A DNA stretch of 64,000 nt from Pricia antarctica (GTDB lineage: Bacteria; Bacteroidota; Bacteroidia; Flavobacteriales; Flavobacteriaceae): the NCBI GenBank assembly GCA_011050085.1, contig DRGL01000037.1, forward strand, positions 49,023 through 113,022. The letters run 5' to 3'. The notes beneath the pieces are model-generated. The model searched no databases. It was not told where the DNA came from and was given only the letters and a program-made list of their open reading frames with translations. The position numbers and the translations under genes are program-made. Positions 1-8,984 of this stretch are shown in pieces; the stretch's first letter is position 1, and each line of letters begins with the position of its first letter.

Positions 1-1515
1 AATGGTATGCTGGGTGGTATGAACCGCTCCGGAAACCATGCCATCGGCATGACCTTGATAGACCATCATGGTACCAAAATAAGAAACATCTTCCATTAGG
101 TCCCGTGCCATGGTCAGGTCTACGTTTCGGTGTTTCCGTTTTTCGAACAGGGTTTTGGCGTACGTTTCGAAATATGGGGACGCCACTGGGTCTATGATAT
201 TGATTTTCTTCAGGTCAAGACCGAGTTCCAAATTTTCGTTTTTTTCTGTAATCTGAGTCAGATTCCCTAATAAAGTAATCTCGACCGCATCTATATCGGT
301 CAATAATTTGACGGCTCTCAAAATACGGTCATCCGTTCCCTCCGGTAGTACGATATGTTTTTTTCGCGTTTTCGCCCGTTTTAAGAGATTGTACTGAAAC
401 ATTCTAGGCGTTATCCCTTCAGCCTGAAATGTAATCAGTCTTTCCGCTAGTATATCCGTTGAAACATATTTATCAAAATCACTAATCGACGTCTTGATTT
501 TATCCGTATTCTCGGCATACATTTTTGACTTAATGGCTCCGATTTCGTTGGCCATTGCAAAGGTGCCCCCTTCTACAGAGATAATTGGCACGACTTCCGA
601 AAGGCCCTCTATTAATTTTCGAATGCTGTCTTCGGGAGTGATACCGCCGGTCAAAACAATACCGGATACCGCAGGATAATTGGCTGATATATTAGCCTGT
701 AAGGCTCCCAAGATGATATCAGCCCTATCCCCAGGGGTAATGACAAGTCCGTTTTCCTTTAGATGGATGAGGTAATTGCGTAGCTGCATGGCCCCGACGC
801 TGAATCCGTCTACTTGGTTGTTGAGGTAGGCTTCCCCAAAAAGGATTTTTCCGTTTAGGGTATCACAGATTTCCTTTACCGAAGGATTCGCCAACACAGG
901 ATTAAGGGGAATGGCATTGACCAAAACCGAAGGAGGAAGTTGTTTTTTAAGTCCCGCTACTACCAAATCCACATTTTCTGGCAATACTTTATTTCCAATA
1001 ACGGCCAGTACGTTTACGCCTTTATCCTTGAAGGTATCATAGGCAATCTGAAGATTGCCGACTAGGCCATCCAAGGTTTTCCCCACACCACTGGCAAGTA
1101 AAATGGCAGGAATACCCAGATTCTTGGCGATGACTACATTGATATCAAATTCGATGATGGCGCCTTCACCCGAGAAGCTAGTACCTTCGACCAAAACAAA
1201 ATCATAGCGTTCTTCGACGGCCTTATATTTTTCAATTATTCTGCCAATAATCTCGTCGTCTCGGTCTTCATTTTTTCTTTGAATGACCTCACTACGGGTA
1301 AAGGCATATGCATCGGAAAAAGGAATATCCAAATTAAAATATTGAGTGATGGTTTTAATATGGTTATCAACTTCCCCTGCCTTAAAATCGTCGATAATCG
1401 GTCTAAAATAGCCCACTTTGGCCGCTTTGCCCAGCAGCAATTGCATTAACCCGAGCGATATGATAGACTTGCCGCTATCGGGTTCGGTAGTAGCAATATA
1501 AACGGCTTTGCTCAT
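1..1515 (-). CDS. pta: Phosphate acetyltransferase, long form (5' part; runs off the window edge)
   Basis: Pta converts acetyl-CoA and phosphate to acetyl phosphate and CoA in the cytoplasm, in the acetate-overflow pathway. The visible 505 codons start at ATG 1515 and remain open to position 1. The N-terminus (MSKAVYIATTEPDSGKS) is the P-loop/BioD-like domain found only in long Pta proteins. A DRTGG-type middle domain follows. The beginning of the catalytic PTA_PTB domain is seen near residue 390 (KHIVLPEGTDDRILRA) and near the window edge (VSGAVHTT). The family is about 690-700 residues long, so roughly 190 residues are missing only because the window ends. An acetate kinase gene often lies next to pta, but it would be outside this window. 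Confidence 0.93.
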   Translation of the reverse strand, partial: MSKAVYIATTEPDSGKSIISLGLMQLLLGKAAKVGYFRPIIDDFKAGEVDNHIKTITQYFNLDIPFSDAYAFTRSEVIQRKNEDRDDEIIGRIIEKYKAVEERYDFVLVEGTSFSGEGAIIEFDINVVIAKNLGIPAILLASGVGKTLDGLVGNLQIAYDTFKDKGVNVLAVIGNKVLPENVDLVVAGLKKQLPPSVLVNAIPLNPVLANPSVKEICDTLNGKILFGEAYLNNQVDGFSVGAMQLRNYLIHLKENGLVITPGDRADIILGALQANISANYPAVSGIVLTGGITPEDSIRKLIEGLSEVVPIISVEGGTFAMANEIGAIKSKMYAENTDKIKTSISDFDKYVSTDILAERLITFQAEGITPRMFQYNLLKRAKTRKKHIVLPEGTDDRILRAVKLLTDIDAVEITLLGNLTQITEKNENLELGLDLKKINIIDPVASPYFETYAKTLFEKRKHRNVDLTMARDLMEDVSYFGTMMVYQGHADGMVSGAVHTTQHTI

Positions 1516-2131
1516 TTTATTCTTTTATATATGGCAAAGATAAGGCTAAGCTTTAGTATCGGTATGTATTTTGAGGCGCTTTTGACATTTCGGTATAACG
1601 ACCTTAGAATCTATTTTAATATTAGAATTAAGTACTCTGGCCGTATAAGTGATGAAAAGTTTTCGTTAGGCAGATTATACAAATGATACAGTTTAAGAAA
1701 GTGATTTAGGAATAGCTGTTGAAAAGGATGGGTTTAGTAAAGCGTCTGTAGTGCTAAGACTATTGTTGGATATAAATTAGGCCAAAATCGCTAAAAAATT
1801 TAAAGCCAATCCATAGAAAAGAAACTTGCAGAGTGTATTGCCATAGTTTGGCTAAGAACCGTACTGAAACTCACTACTTTCAATCTTCCTCCGATAGTTT
1901 TATATTGGAAGAAAAGGGGGTATATCCATAAACGTTACTTGATTTTAACAATCCTTCTTAAAATGTAATGCGGCCAACCTTTCCTGGGATGTTTAAAGAG
2001 GACTTTTTATATTTATCACTAGATTTTTACTTTATAATGACTTTCATTATCTAAAACTTTTGTTATTAGGATGATTTTTATTCCTAAGTTATATTTGAGA
2101 CATTTATAATGTCAAAAAGAAACTAATCGAA
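1516..2131. other. Intergenic region between divergent pta and histidine kinase genes
   Basis: These 616 bases are AT-rich, and I see no convincing ORF or RNA gene in either strand. The region must contain the promoters of pta (minus) and of the two-component operon (plus). A TATATTTG at 2090-2097 fits the Bacteroidota -7 consensus TAnnTTTG and lies 34 bases before the kinase start. I do not find a -33 TTTG at the usual distance from it. Confidence 0.5.
2090..2097 (+). promoter_or_regulatory. Possible Bacteroidota -7 promoter element for the two-component operon
   Basis: TATATTTG matches the primary-sigma -7 consensus TAnnTTTG of Bacteroidota and would place a transcription start near 2104, giving a leader of about 28 bases before ATG 2132. 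The nearest upstream TTTG (2059-2062) is 27 bases away, longer than the usual 19-21, so this is a weak call. Confidence 0.3.
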
Positions 2132-3220
2132 ATGACAACGGCCGAAGCAAAGCTAAAAGAGCGCGTAAAGGAACTGACCTGTCTTTATGAAGTCACGTCC
2201 ATTATTGTAAATTCTGATTATGACCGCCTTGAAGCTTCACTACAAGATATAGTTGAGAGTTTAAAAAGAGGTTGGCAATTTATTGATGATACAGAAGTCT
2301 TTCTCTCCGTAGGTGAATATGAAACTCAAACTGAAAATTTTAAGAAAGACAAGGTCGCATTGCGGTCGAATGTCAAGGTTTTCAATAAAATCGACGGTCA
2401 TATTGAAGTTGCATATCCGGCGCATAGATATACAATCGAGGATTTTTTAGAGGAGGAACAGATTTTGTTGGACAATGTGAGTCTTGCTGTCGGGAGTTTG
2501 TTGGAACGTAAACATATCCGAGAAAGCGAAGCTACTGCCCGTAGACAAATGGAACATGCGGACCGTTTGCATATTCTTGGTGAAATAACGGCCGGAATTG
2601 CGCATGAATTGAATACCCCTTTAGCGAATATACTTGGGTTTGCAGAACTTCTCAAAGAAAGTGTTAGGGATCCGGCCAATATTCGAGATTTAAAAAAGAT
2701 AATGGATAATGCCATTTTCAGTCGGGAAATTGTAAAAAAACTAATGTTCTTCGCTTGTGAAATGCCGCAGGAAATGAAAGTTGTCTCATTGAAGCCGGTT
2801 ATTGAAAGTGTTGTAAAGTTGCTTGCGCCATCTTTGCGCGAAAAAAAAATAAAGCTGAATACCTCGTTCAATAGTGACTCTGTCGAACTTCGGGCCGATA
2901 CCGTTCAATTGACACAAGTCTTGTTCAATATTATTATGAATGCCGTCTATTATTCCCCTTTCGGTGGATTGATTCATGTCAGTGTAACCGAAATAGAAAA
3001 TAAAATCTGTATTAGTATTTCGGATGAAGGCAGTGGTATTACGGCCGAACATGCGGATAAGATTTTTGAGCCCTTTTTTACGACCAAACCCATTGGCGAA
3101 GGTTCAGGATTAGGCCTCAGCGTCGTTCACGGTATAATGGGCAGTCATAAAGGCGTTATAGCACATAAACCGAATACGCCCAAAGGAACTATATTTACCG
3201 TTGAGTTTCCTAAATCGTAA
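2132..3220 (+). CDS. Soluble sensor histidine kinase, partner of the sigma-54 regulator
   Basis: A cytoplasmic histidine kinase of 362 residues that should autophosphorylate and pass phosphate to the regulator encoded next to it. No signal peptide or membrane segment is visible. Residues 1-125 look like a divergent GAF-type sensing region, and a helical linker precedes the HisKA domain. The phosphoacceptor is His158 in the H-box GIAHELNTPL. The ATPase domain shows the N-box (Asn270), the G1 box DEGSG (from Asp298), the F-box around FEPFFTTK and the G2 box GSGLGL. The stop codon is two bases before the ATG of the response regulator gene, so the two are co-transcribed. The signal sensed cannot be read from the sequence. 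Confidence 0.9.
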   Translation: MTTAEAKLKERVKELTCLYEVTSIIVNSDYDRLEASLQDIVESLKRGWQFIDDTEVFLSVGEYETQTENFKKDKVALRSNVKVFNKIDGHIEVAYPAHRYTIEDFLEEEQILLDNVSLAVGSLLERKHIRESEATARRQMEHADRLHILGEITAGIAHELNTPLANILGFAELLKESVRDPANIRDLKKIMDNAIFSREIVKKLMFFACEMPQEMKVVSLKPVIESVVKLLAPSLREKKIKLNTSFNSDSVELRADTVQLTQVLFNIIMNAVYYSPFGGLIHVSVTEIENKICISISDEGSGITAEHADKIFEPFFTTKPIGEGSGLGLSVVHGIMGSHKGVIAHKPNTPKGTIFTVEFPKS

Positions 3221-3222
3221 AT

Positions 3223-4545
3223 ATGGCATTGCGCAAAGAGAATATTCTTATCGTAGATGATGACATCGATATTTTAGAGCTATTACAACGGCATTTAAAA
3301 TCGATGAACTACCATACCTACAAGGCCATTTCCGTAAAGGAAGCGCTTTTTATCTTGAAGGATACATTTATCGATTTGTTGATTACGGATATACAAATGC
3401 CCGAAATCGACGGTCTCCAGTTATTGAAATTTACGAATGAGCATTACCCTCAAATGCCGAAACTTGTTGTTACGGGGTATCCTTCCGTCAATGGTGCCTT
3501 GCAGGTGATTCAATCCGGGGCTATGGATTACCTGACCAAACCTTTTACTAAAGATGAATTAAAGGAAGGTATAGAAAAGGCATTTGCCCATGGGGTCGAG
3601 CGAGCTATGGCAAAGCCGAAAACCGCAACTTTTAAAAATAATCCGTATGCTGATATGGTAGGCGAATCAAGCGCCTTTCATAAAGTTATACATATTGTGG
3701 AGCGGGTCAAGGATAATATGGCAACCGTGTTAATACAAGGTGAAAGTGGTACGGGGAAGGAACTGGTGGCGAGAGCCATTCACTATTCCGGTACGTTCTC
3801 GCGTAAGCCTTTTATTGCCGTAAATTGTGGCGCCATTCCAGAAAATCTCCAAGAGGCCGAACTTTTCGGATATATGAAGGGTGCTTTTACCGGAGCCGAT
3901 CAAAACCGAAATGGATTTTTCCAAGCCGCCCAAGGGGGAACACTTTTTTTGGACGAAATAGGTAGTGCTTCATTGGCGGTACAGACAAAACTGCTGCGTG
4001 CACTTCAAGAAAAGGAAATAACAAAAGTGGGTTCGCAGAAGGCGGAAAAAGTCAATATTCGGATTATTGCCGCTACTAATGCCAATCTTTTGGAAGACAT
4101 AAAAAACAATAATTTTAGGCAAGACCTCTTTTACCGTCTGACCGTTGTTGAAATTCATGTGCCGCCATTGAGGGAACGAAAATCGGATATACCACTTTTG
4201 GTCGAGAAGTTCTTGCGTAAATATGGTGTTGAATATAAAGATCGCTTACTTCGTATTACACCGGAAGTGCTCCGGATTTTGGAACGATACAATTGGCCGG
4301 GTAATATCCGTGAACTGGAAAACATTGTTCAGCGAATGGTAATCATGTCCGATGGAATCTTAGAAGTCAAGGATGTTCCGGACTTTTTAAAATATAAAAT
4401 AGACTTTCCCGAATCCGGATTCCTTTCCCTTCGGGAAATGGAAAAAAAATACATACAAAGGGTACTGATTCACACTCAGGCCAATAAGACCAAAGCTGCT
4501 GAAATTCTTCAGATTGACCGTAAAACCCTACGAAGTAAAATATAG
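3223..4545 (+). CDS. Sigma-54-dependent response regulator, NtrC family
   Basis: A transcription activator of RpoN promoters, controlled by phosphorylation. The receiver domain (about 1-120) has the acidic pocket Asp12-Asp14, phosphoacceptor Asp56 and Lys near 109. The AAA+ domain (about 140-375) has the Walker A GESGTGKE near 172-179, the GAFTGA loop at 220-225 that contacts sigma-54, Walker B (LFLDEI) and an arginine-finger region. The C-terminal Fis-type helix-turn-helix (NKTKAAEILQIDRKTLRSKI) ends abruptly; family members normally carry several more residues after this helix. At 440 residues it is slightly short for the family. The target promoters are unknown. I did not find a clean -24/-12 sigma-54 site in the nearest intergenic regions. 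Confidence 0.92.
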   Translation: MALRKENILIVDDDIDILELLQRHLKSMNYHTYKAISVKEALFILKDTFIDLLITDIQMPEIDGLQLLKFTNEHYPQMPKLVVTGYPSVNGALQVIQSGAMDYLTKPFTKDELKEGIEKAFAHGVERAMAKPKTATFKNNPYADMVGESSAFHKVIHIVERVKDNMATVLIQGESGTGKELVARAIHYSGTFSRKPFIAVNCGAIPENLQEAELFGYMKGAFTGADQNRNGFFQAAQGGTLFLDEIGSASLAVQTKLLRALQEKEITKVGSQKAEKVNIRIIAATNANLLEDIKNNNFRQDLFYRLTVVEIHVPPLRERKSDIPLLVEKFLRKYGVEYKDRLLRITPEVLRILERYNWPGNIRELENIVQRMVIMSDGILEVKDVPDFLKYKIDFPESGFLSLREMEKKYIQRVLIHTQANKTKAAEILQIDRKTLRSKI

Positions 4546-4747
4546 TGATAGTCCGAGTAGAATTTCCCTAAGCGGGGAGTTTTTACTCATTGCTAAAAAA
4601 CGCGAACCTCTTCATTGTAAATTTAGTGTATTGAATTTCAATCAGTTATAATCGCATCCAGTGCCACCCAGTTTCAAAGGCATGTCTTTTGCTTTTTAAG
4701 ACTCAAAGAATAAAACCTTGAGATTAGTAATCCTAAAAACAATAGAT

Positions 4748-5110
4748 ATGATAAAGTATGCCATTGCCCTGTTATTTTCGATTAGTGTTATGAATGCACA
4801 AGAATCCGTAAATCAAAAATTGACCAATATAGAGATCGGGGACGTTTTCGAAATTGGCAAACTGAAGTCCATTACGTACAAACACATCAATTTTCCCAGA
4901 GCCAACTTTATAATAAAACGAGGTGGTATTGCCAATTATAAACGAGCAGAAGGGGAAAGAGTAGTCGTAGTTTCTATAAAGGAAAAGAAAGACGGAACAA
5001 CTCAAGTTAACCTAAAACGCACTGACGGTGGCCGCTTTTTTGGAAGTCACGCCGTAGTTTCGGCAGACCTCAAGGAAGCTTTGGAATCCGGGGAATTGGA
5101 AATTCTATAA
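4748..5110 (+). CDS. Small exported protein of unknown function
   Basis: The reading frame is open upstream to a TTG at 4718, but the ATG at 4748 is preferred because it gives a clean signal peptide (MIKYAIALLFSISVMNAQ) with cleavage after Ala-Gln. The mature part is about 100 residues, basic and rich in beta-strand-like alternation (for example KRGGIANYKRAEGERVVVVS). I do not recognise a family. It follows the two-component operon on the same strand after about 200 bases and precedes the four-helix-bundle sensor, so it could belong to the same regulon; this is only positional. Confidence 0.6.
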   Translation: MIKYAIALLFSISVMNAQESVNQKLTNIEIGDVFEIGKLKSITYKHINFPRANFIIKRGGIANYKRAEGERVVVVSIKEKKDGTTQVNLKRTDGGRFFGSHAVVSADLKEALESGELEIL

Positions 5111-5270
5111 GGGTACCTTAACTGGCCAAAGCAGGGGAGGGTTCAAATTTATCCCTTGCTTTCCAAGTGTTGCTTTAGCTGCAATACAGTTTTAAATTAA
5201 GAAGGCAAAGAGCCCATTACTTTATCCAACCTCCTAAACAAGTTATTTGTAAAATCTAAAAATAAAAGCC

Positions 5271-5897
5271 ATGTTCGATACGCTTACAACTCCTCAACGC
5301 GTACAGGTAGGTTTGATATTGGCCATGGCTTTTCTATTGGTATTAGGGTCTAACCGACTAGATCAACGGCACTTTTCCACGATTCAGACAACCGTCAATT
5401 CGGTTTACAAAGACAGGGTCGTTGTCCAGAACATAATCTATCAATTGAATACTATATTCCATCAAAAAGAACTTCAACTACTTGAAGAAAGTAATCCAAA
5501 TAGTACCGGTTCATCTAGAAATTCAAAGGTAGAAGATTTACTGGCTAACTTCGAAGCAACCGAACTCACATTTGAGGAGTACAATCTGCTGCAGGACTTT
5601 AAAGATCTTTTTTCAGATCTAAAGAAATTGGAAACTACACCACTTGAAACTTCCCTAAGCGGTGCGAATTTCAAACCAATGCCAGCTATACAAAAAATTA
5701 AACAAATTGAGGAAAAATTGAATGGGCTTGCTGAAATACAACTTGAGCAAAGTGAACAATTGACCCAAGTTTCCAATAAATCCTTAGGGATGACTATTTT
5801 GTTATCCCAACTTGAAGTCGCCTTTTTACTCATCATCGGTATTGCTATGGCGGTGTTGATATTTTATCCTATCAACACAGAAGAAATGACAAGCTAA
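5271..5897 (+). CDS. Membrane four-helix-bundle (4HB_MCP-like) sensory protein without an output domain
   Basis: A 208-residue protein made of a chemoreceptor-type ligand-binding module and little else. One membrane segment lies at about residues 12-27 (VGLILAMAFLLVLG). A long helical periplasmic part follows, with the VYKDRVVVQNIIYQLN motif typical of the 4HB_MCP domain. A second membrane segment lies at about 176-198, and the chain ends eight or so residues later. There is no HAMP, signalling or kinase domain. Standalone proteins of this kind may signal through a partner; the kinase-regulator pair at 2132-4545 is the nearest candidate. The role is inferred from domain similarity only. Confidence 0.7.
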   Translation: MFDTLTTPQRVQVGLILAMAFLLVLGSNRLDQRHFSTIQTTVNSVYKDRVVVQNIIYQLNTIFHQKELQLLEESNPNSTGSSRNSKVEDLLANFEATELTFEEYNLLQDFKDLFSDLKKLETTPLETSLSGANFKPMPAIQKIKQIEEKLNGLAEIQLEQSEQLTQVSNKSLGMTILLSQLEVAFLLIIGIAMAVLIFYPINTEEMTS

Positions 5898-6511
5898 AAT
5901 CGTACTTCCAGCAAGATTTCCAAACTAAAATTCTATAACTAATTTGTACAATAAGCAGTTAAGTTATAACCTCCTTACCAATTCCGTGATATCTTCGAAG
6001 GAAGAAGACCTCCTAGGTTCATAAATCCAATTGAGTTTTCCGATTAAAATAAAATATTTTCTGGTCGAGAACTTTTGGAAAACAAATAGATTTGTAAAAT
6101 CGTTACAGTTAGAAATTTTGGAGTTCAAAAATTCATTAGGATAAAATCTTCTAGGAAATTCAAAGAATATAAAGCGTGAAATATGAGAGGATACCGTATT
6201 TGGAAAGAATTTTAGTAGAAATGACCATGATAACTATAAAGCATCGGTCATGGTTAACAAAGGAATTATGAATAGATTTTTTAAAAATTAATTAGATTTT
6301 ATATAGCCGCATCATGATTAGAAGATTCAACTTATGTATCAATAGCTAGTAACTGAAATCTTAAACTGCAATGAAACTTAATGCGTAAAAACCTATTACT
6401 ATTATTTATCTAAAGCAAAATAGTCTTATTTTTGAGTAAGCAATAGTGAACTTATTCTGAATTTGTATCTGTAGTTATCCTCACGTTAGTAGTTCATTGA
6501 ATATATAGTAT
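5898..6511 (+). other. Intergenic region upstream of the GH130 gene
   Basis: These 614 bases hold no recognisable gene. Visible elements are a 7-bp inverted repeat (ACCATGA ... TCATGGT) near 6223-6256, a TATTTTTG at 6427-6434 that fits the -7 consensus TAnnTTTG and lies 78 bases before the GH130 start, and TAGTAGTT at 6487-6494, an octamer repeated upstream of other genes of the island. Confidence 0.4.
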
Positions 6512-7969
6512 ATGCATGTTTCTGTCCAAAGAAAGGATGTAAAATTTTTACCCGATAGTAGTAGGGTAGTGGCCCGGTTTTTTAATAATGGCGAAAAAAG
6601 AACCCATGAGCTGATAAAACGCGTTATTGGCCTTGATGAGAAAGGGGTCAATAGGGAGTTGGACCATACCTTGCGCGAATTTGCGGGTCGCCATAGGAAT
6701 ATATCCCAAATTTTTCAACGTCATTTTGAAAATCACAAAGGATTGATCGAACATTTTGGGATGGACCATAGTGAGTTTTCCCAAGAGGAAAAATTACTGA
6801 TCGGTTCTTACAGTACTATGGAGTATTCCATAGAATCCGCCGCTATGTTCAATCCATCTATTATTGAAGATTTTGACCAATCCTTTTTGTCGAAGGGTGA
6901 GAAGCGGGTCATTATCTCTTTTCGGGCTACGGGCGAGGGGCATCTATCATCTATCGTTTTTCGTCGCGGTATTTTGGATGCCAATAACGATTTTCACCCG
7001 AATAAGGTGAGAAACCATATTGATATGGCGCAAATCGTACAGAAAAAGTCGTACGATAAGGGCCGGTTCGTTCAAAAACTTCAGGAGATGAAAATATCGC
7101 CAAGATATACCTCCACAATAATGGACGATCTACCCGATCATTTTGAACACCATCAGTTGAAGGTATCGGTAGATAAAGTGCTGGGCAATGGCATCAGCAA
7201 TGACAATCGCCTTGCCCTTGAAGAAATGACCTGGTTGGTCGATTCCTATTATGACATCGAATTCAGTCGGGATTCCGATATTTCCGAAAGGGTCATCTTT
7301 CCGATTTCCCCCTCTGAAAGTAAGGGTATCGAAGATGCCAGGTTTGTCCGCTTTACCGAAGACGACGGTAGTACAAAAGTATACGCCACCTATACGGCAT
7401 ATGATGGCCATACCATTTTACCGAAACTTCTTTCGACCGATGATTTTAGCAGCTTTCGTATTATGCCTATGCACGGTAATGCAGCCCAAAATAAGAATTT
7501 CGCACTTTTCCCAAATAAAATCCGTGGAAAATATGCTGTTCTTGCAAGGGTTGATGGGGTTAATAATTATGTGATGTTTTCAGATCGTAACACGCTCTGG
7601 AATAATCCTATCAAAATTCAGGAACCAAAATATCCCTGGGAATTTACCCAAATTGGAAATTGTGGCGCTCCACTTTGGACAGAAGAGGGCTGGTTGGTCA
7701 TAACTCATGGTGTTGGTCCGATGCGCCGTTATTGTATTGGAGCGTCATTGTTCGATTTAGACGACCCTACAAAGCAAATTGGAAGACTTGCCCGTCCTTT
7801 ACTTTCACCTTTGGAAGAAGAGCGTGAAGGTTATGTGCCTAACGTCGTCTATTCATGTGGCTCAATGATACATAATGGAAGTTTGGTGTTGCCCTATGCA
7901 GTTTCAGATTATTCTTCATCCTATGCGACCGTCAAAATGGACGAGCTTATCCATGCATTGAAAGTATAA
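6512..7969 (+). CDS. GH130-family beta-mannoside phosphorylase/hydrolase-like protein
   Basis: GH130 enzymes cleave beta-mannosidic bonds, mostly by phosphorolysis releasing alpha-mannose 1-phosphate, inside the cell. The 485-residue protein has an N-terminal extension of about 130 residues rich in charged helices, then the five-bladed propeller. Visible family features are FNPSII near 112, SFRATGEGHLSS, the acidic motif GIEDARFVRF, the phosphate-site region GAPLWTEEGWLVITHG and the closing segment REGYVPNVVYSCG. No signal peptide is seen, in line with a cytoplasmic enzyme. It is convergent with a GT4 gene whose stop lies only seven bases away. Together with the GT4 pair it suggests synthesis and recycling of a mannose-containing glycan, but substrate and reaction (phosphorolysis or hydrolysis) are not settled by the sequence. 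Confidence 0.82.
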   Translation: MHVSVQRKDVKFLPDSSRVVARFFNNGEKRTHELIKRVIGLDEKGVNRELDHTLREFAGRHRNISQIFQRHFENHKGLIEHFGMDHSEFSQEEKLLIGSYSTMEYSIESAAMFNPSIIEDFDQSFLSKGEKRVIISFRATGEGHLSSIVFRRGILDANNDFHPNKVRNHIDMAQIVQKKSYDKGRFVQKLQEMKISPRYTSTIMDDLPDHFEHHQLKVSVDKVLGNGISNDNRLALEEMTWLVDSYYDIEFSRDSDISERVIFPISPSESKGIEDARFVRFTEDDGSTKVYATYTAYDGHTILPKLLSTDDFSSFRIMPMHGNAAQNKNFALFPNKIRGKYAVLARVDGVNNYVMFSDRNTLWNNPIKIQEPKYPWEFTQIGNCGAPLWTEEGWLVITHGVGPMRRYCIGASLFDLDDPTKQIGRLARPLLSPLEEEREGYVPNVVYSCGSMIHNGSLVLPYAVSDYSSSYATVKMDELIHALKV

Positions 7970-7976
7970 CCGAAAT

Positions 7977-8984
7977 TTAGCCCAATATATCTTTATATAC
8001 TTGAATATAGGATTCGATCATCGTTTCGATACTAAATTTTTTTATGGCATAGCTTCGACAGTAATCGGGGCTGATTGTGTCTAAATTTTGAATAGCGCTT
8101 ACAGCATCCGAAATCCCATCGACCAAAAAGCCGGTTTTTTCATAATCGATAATTTCAGGCATACTACCTCGATTAAAAGCAATAACGGGTGTACCACACA
8201 TCATGGCTTCCGCAACACTTAGACCGAAGGGTTCGTCGAATTTGATAGGATGCAGTAAAGCTTTCGCCTTGCCCAACAACGCGTTGCCCTCCGCTTGATT
8301 TACATTTCCCAAATAGGTGATATTCGTATTGTTGATCTGGGGTTCGATATGACGGGCGAAATATTCCCTGTCTTGTATTAAGCCCGCTATTTTAAGGGGA
8401 TAACCTGATTTTTTTGCTATCTCAATTGCTTCCAATGTACCCTTGTGCTCATGAATCCTTCCAAAGAATAATAAATAATCCTCCTTCACTGCAGAAAATG
8501 CGAACTTTTTGGAATCGATTCCGTGATAAATCGTGCTATGGTAGTTTAAATCGGGATGTCTATCTGCATCCGAGATTGAAATATAGGTTGAAGTGGAGTT
8601 GTATTTTTTATAAACTGGTATGATCTGTTCCGAAGAAAAACCGTGTATTGTAGTAATTATCGGTGTATCTATAAGTCTGGAATACGTCAGCGGAAGAAAA
8701 TCATAGTGATTATGGATAATATCATAATTACCGGCTTTTTCCATCAAGTTGCTGATATGCAGACTCTCCCATACTTTTGGATCGATGCTTTTATCTTCCT
8801 CATAGGATCTCGGGCAAATTGCTTCCAAAGTACCGGAGGTATGCGAATCACCCGTAGCAAAAAGGCTTACATCAAAACCCGTGGCAACCAATGCCTCTGC
8901 GATAGTAGATGCAATCAGTTCCCATGGACCGTAGTACCTAGGTGGAGTACGCCATGCAATAGGTGATAATATGGCAATACGCAT
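7977..8984 (-). CDS. GT4-family glycosyltransferase
   Basis: A GT-B fold retaining glycosyltransferase of 335 residues. The N-terminal half begins MRIAILSPIAWRTPPRYYG and carries the glycine-rich acceptor loop; HNHYDFLPL and TIHGFSSE follow. The C-terminal half has the nucleotide-sugar binding region with the EX7E motif in EPFGLSVAEAM and the adjoining CGTPVIAF. There is no membrane segment. The ATG shares one base with the stop codon of the preceding GT4 fusion gene (TAATG), so translation is coupled. It is similar in layout to the GT4 encoded at 26407-27501. Donor and acceptor are unknown. Confidence 0.88.
   Translation of the reverse strand: MRIAILSPIAWRTPPRYYGPWELIASTIAEALVATGFDVSLFATGDSHTSGTLEAICPRSYEEDKSIDPKVWESLHISNLMEKAGNYDIIHNHYDFLPLTYSRLIDTPIITTIHGFSSEQIIPVYKKYNSTSTYISISDADRHPDLNYHSTIYHGIDSKKFAFSAVKEDYLLFFGRIHEHKGTLEAIEIAKKSGYPLKIAGLIQDREYFARHIEPQINNTNITYLGNVNQAEGNALLGKAKALLHPIKFDEPFGLSVAEAMMCGTPVIAFNRGSMPEIIDYEKTGFLVDGISDAVSAIQNLDTISPDYCRSYAIKKFSIETMIESYIQVYKDILG

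Noticed and set aside
2398..3052. Minus-strand ORFs of 157 and 88 codons inside the histidine kinase
   Set aside because: They mirror the codons of a well-supported kinase and have no family pattern.
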